Positions 5,831 through 6,038 of a stretch of 6,038 nucleotides of DNA are shown piece after piece (within the stretch, counting starts at the first letter, position 1; the number at the start of each line of letters is the position of its first letter). A model generated the notes under the pieces. That model ran no database searches. It worked only from the letters and a program-made list of their open reading frames with translations, and had not been told where the DNA came from. This DNA comes from Cyclobacteriaceae bacterium (GTDB taxonomy: Bacteria > Bacteroidota > Bacteroidia > Cytophagales > Cyclobacteriaceae): assembly GCA_013140395.1 (NCBI GenBank), contig JABFSY010000350.1, forward strand, positions 1-6,038, in the 5' to 3' direction. Position numbers and translations under genes: made by a program.

Positions 5831-6038
5831 ATGAAAGCCGCAGAGTTTCAAAAAAAAATAATTGAGTGGTATGAGGAAAATAAACGACAGCTTCCTTGGC
5901 GCGAGACTGTTGATCCCTATAAAATATGGCTTTCAGAAATTATTCTACAACAAACAAGGGTAGCACAAGGGTTGCCCTACTATCTGCGCTTTGTAAAATC
6001 GTTTCCATCCATTACTTCTTTGGCCAATGCAACTCAAC
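5831..6038 (+). CDS. mutY: A/G-specific adenine glycosylase MutY, 5' part
   Basis: The first 69 codons of mutY; the window cuts off the rest. MutY removes adenine mispaired with 8-oxoguanine and so prevents G:C to T:A mutations. The visible sequence contains RQLPWR (19-24) and PYKIWLSEIILQQTRV (29-44), the N-terminal signature of the family; Glu36 corresponds to the catalytic Glu37 of E. coli MutY. The helix-hairpin-helix, catalytic Asp and iron-sulfur cysteines would lie beyond the edge. I chose the ATG at 5831 because it puts the first conserved helix (FQKKIIEWYEENKRQLPWR) near the N-terminus as in the family. An in-frame ATG at 5792 would add 13 mostly hydrophobic residues and is less likely. 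No Shine-Dalgarno is present. It diverges from HU across 172 bp, and no clear promoter is seen on this strand. Confidence 0.96.
   Translation, partial: MKAAEFQKKIIEWYEENKRQLPWRETVDPYKIWLSEIILQQTRVAQGLPYYLRFVKSFPSITSLANATQ

Overview
The window reads as ordinary chromosome from a Bacteroidota bacterium, most likely of the Cytophagales/Cyclobacteriaceae type. Three things point there. The RNase G/E and HU proteins have the phylum's characteristic sequence, for example ARNISRNT in the HU arm. No start codon has a Shine-Dalgarno sequence in front of it. The HU gene has a full Bacteroidota-type promoter: TTTG, 19 bp, then TAAATTTG. No mobile element, CRISPR array, tRNA or rRNA gene was seen.

Layout. 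At the left edge is the 3' end of an unrecognised + strand gene (to 265). A 136-bp AT-rich gap leads to a 694-aa + strand sensor histidine kinase (402-2486). It has a signal peptide, TPR repeats, a coiled coil, one membrane segment, and a HisKA_2-type HxxRVKNN dimerisation helix with a short, atypical ATPase domain. A strong bidirectional hairpin (2572-2600) separates it from a block of four - strand genes, read right to left. These are an HU-family DNA-binding protein (5658-5353), a membrane-anchored TPR protein (5272-4457), a 29-codon AURKAIP1/COX24 (mS38/bS22-like) ribosomal peptide (4405-4316), and ribonuclease G/E, rng (4210-2624). At the right edge the 5' end of mutY (from 5831) diverges from HU.

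How the genes fit together. HU, TPR, COX24-like and rng lie on one strand. The only recognisable promoter is in front of HU, so they may be read as one long transcript. The small gaps hold hairpins, direct repeats and palindromes that could tune downstream expression or RNA processing. A small-subunit ribosomal peptide immediately before an RNase G/E gene suggests a ribosome or rRNA-maturation theme. The histidine kinase has no response regulator beside it here.

Start codons matter in this window. HU is best started at a GTG (5658), rng can only start at a TTG (4210), and the TPR protein is best started at an internal ATG (5272). The longer open frames of HU and the TPR gene run into promoter or repeat DNA.

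I found no convincing evidence of a wholly new system. The most interesting items are the tiny ribosomal-protein gene, the unusual kinase ATPase domain and the structured rng leader.
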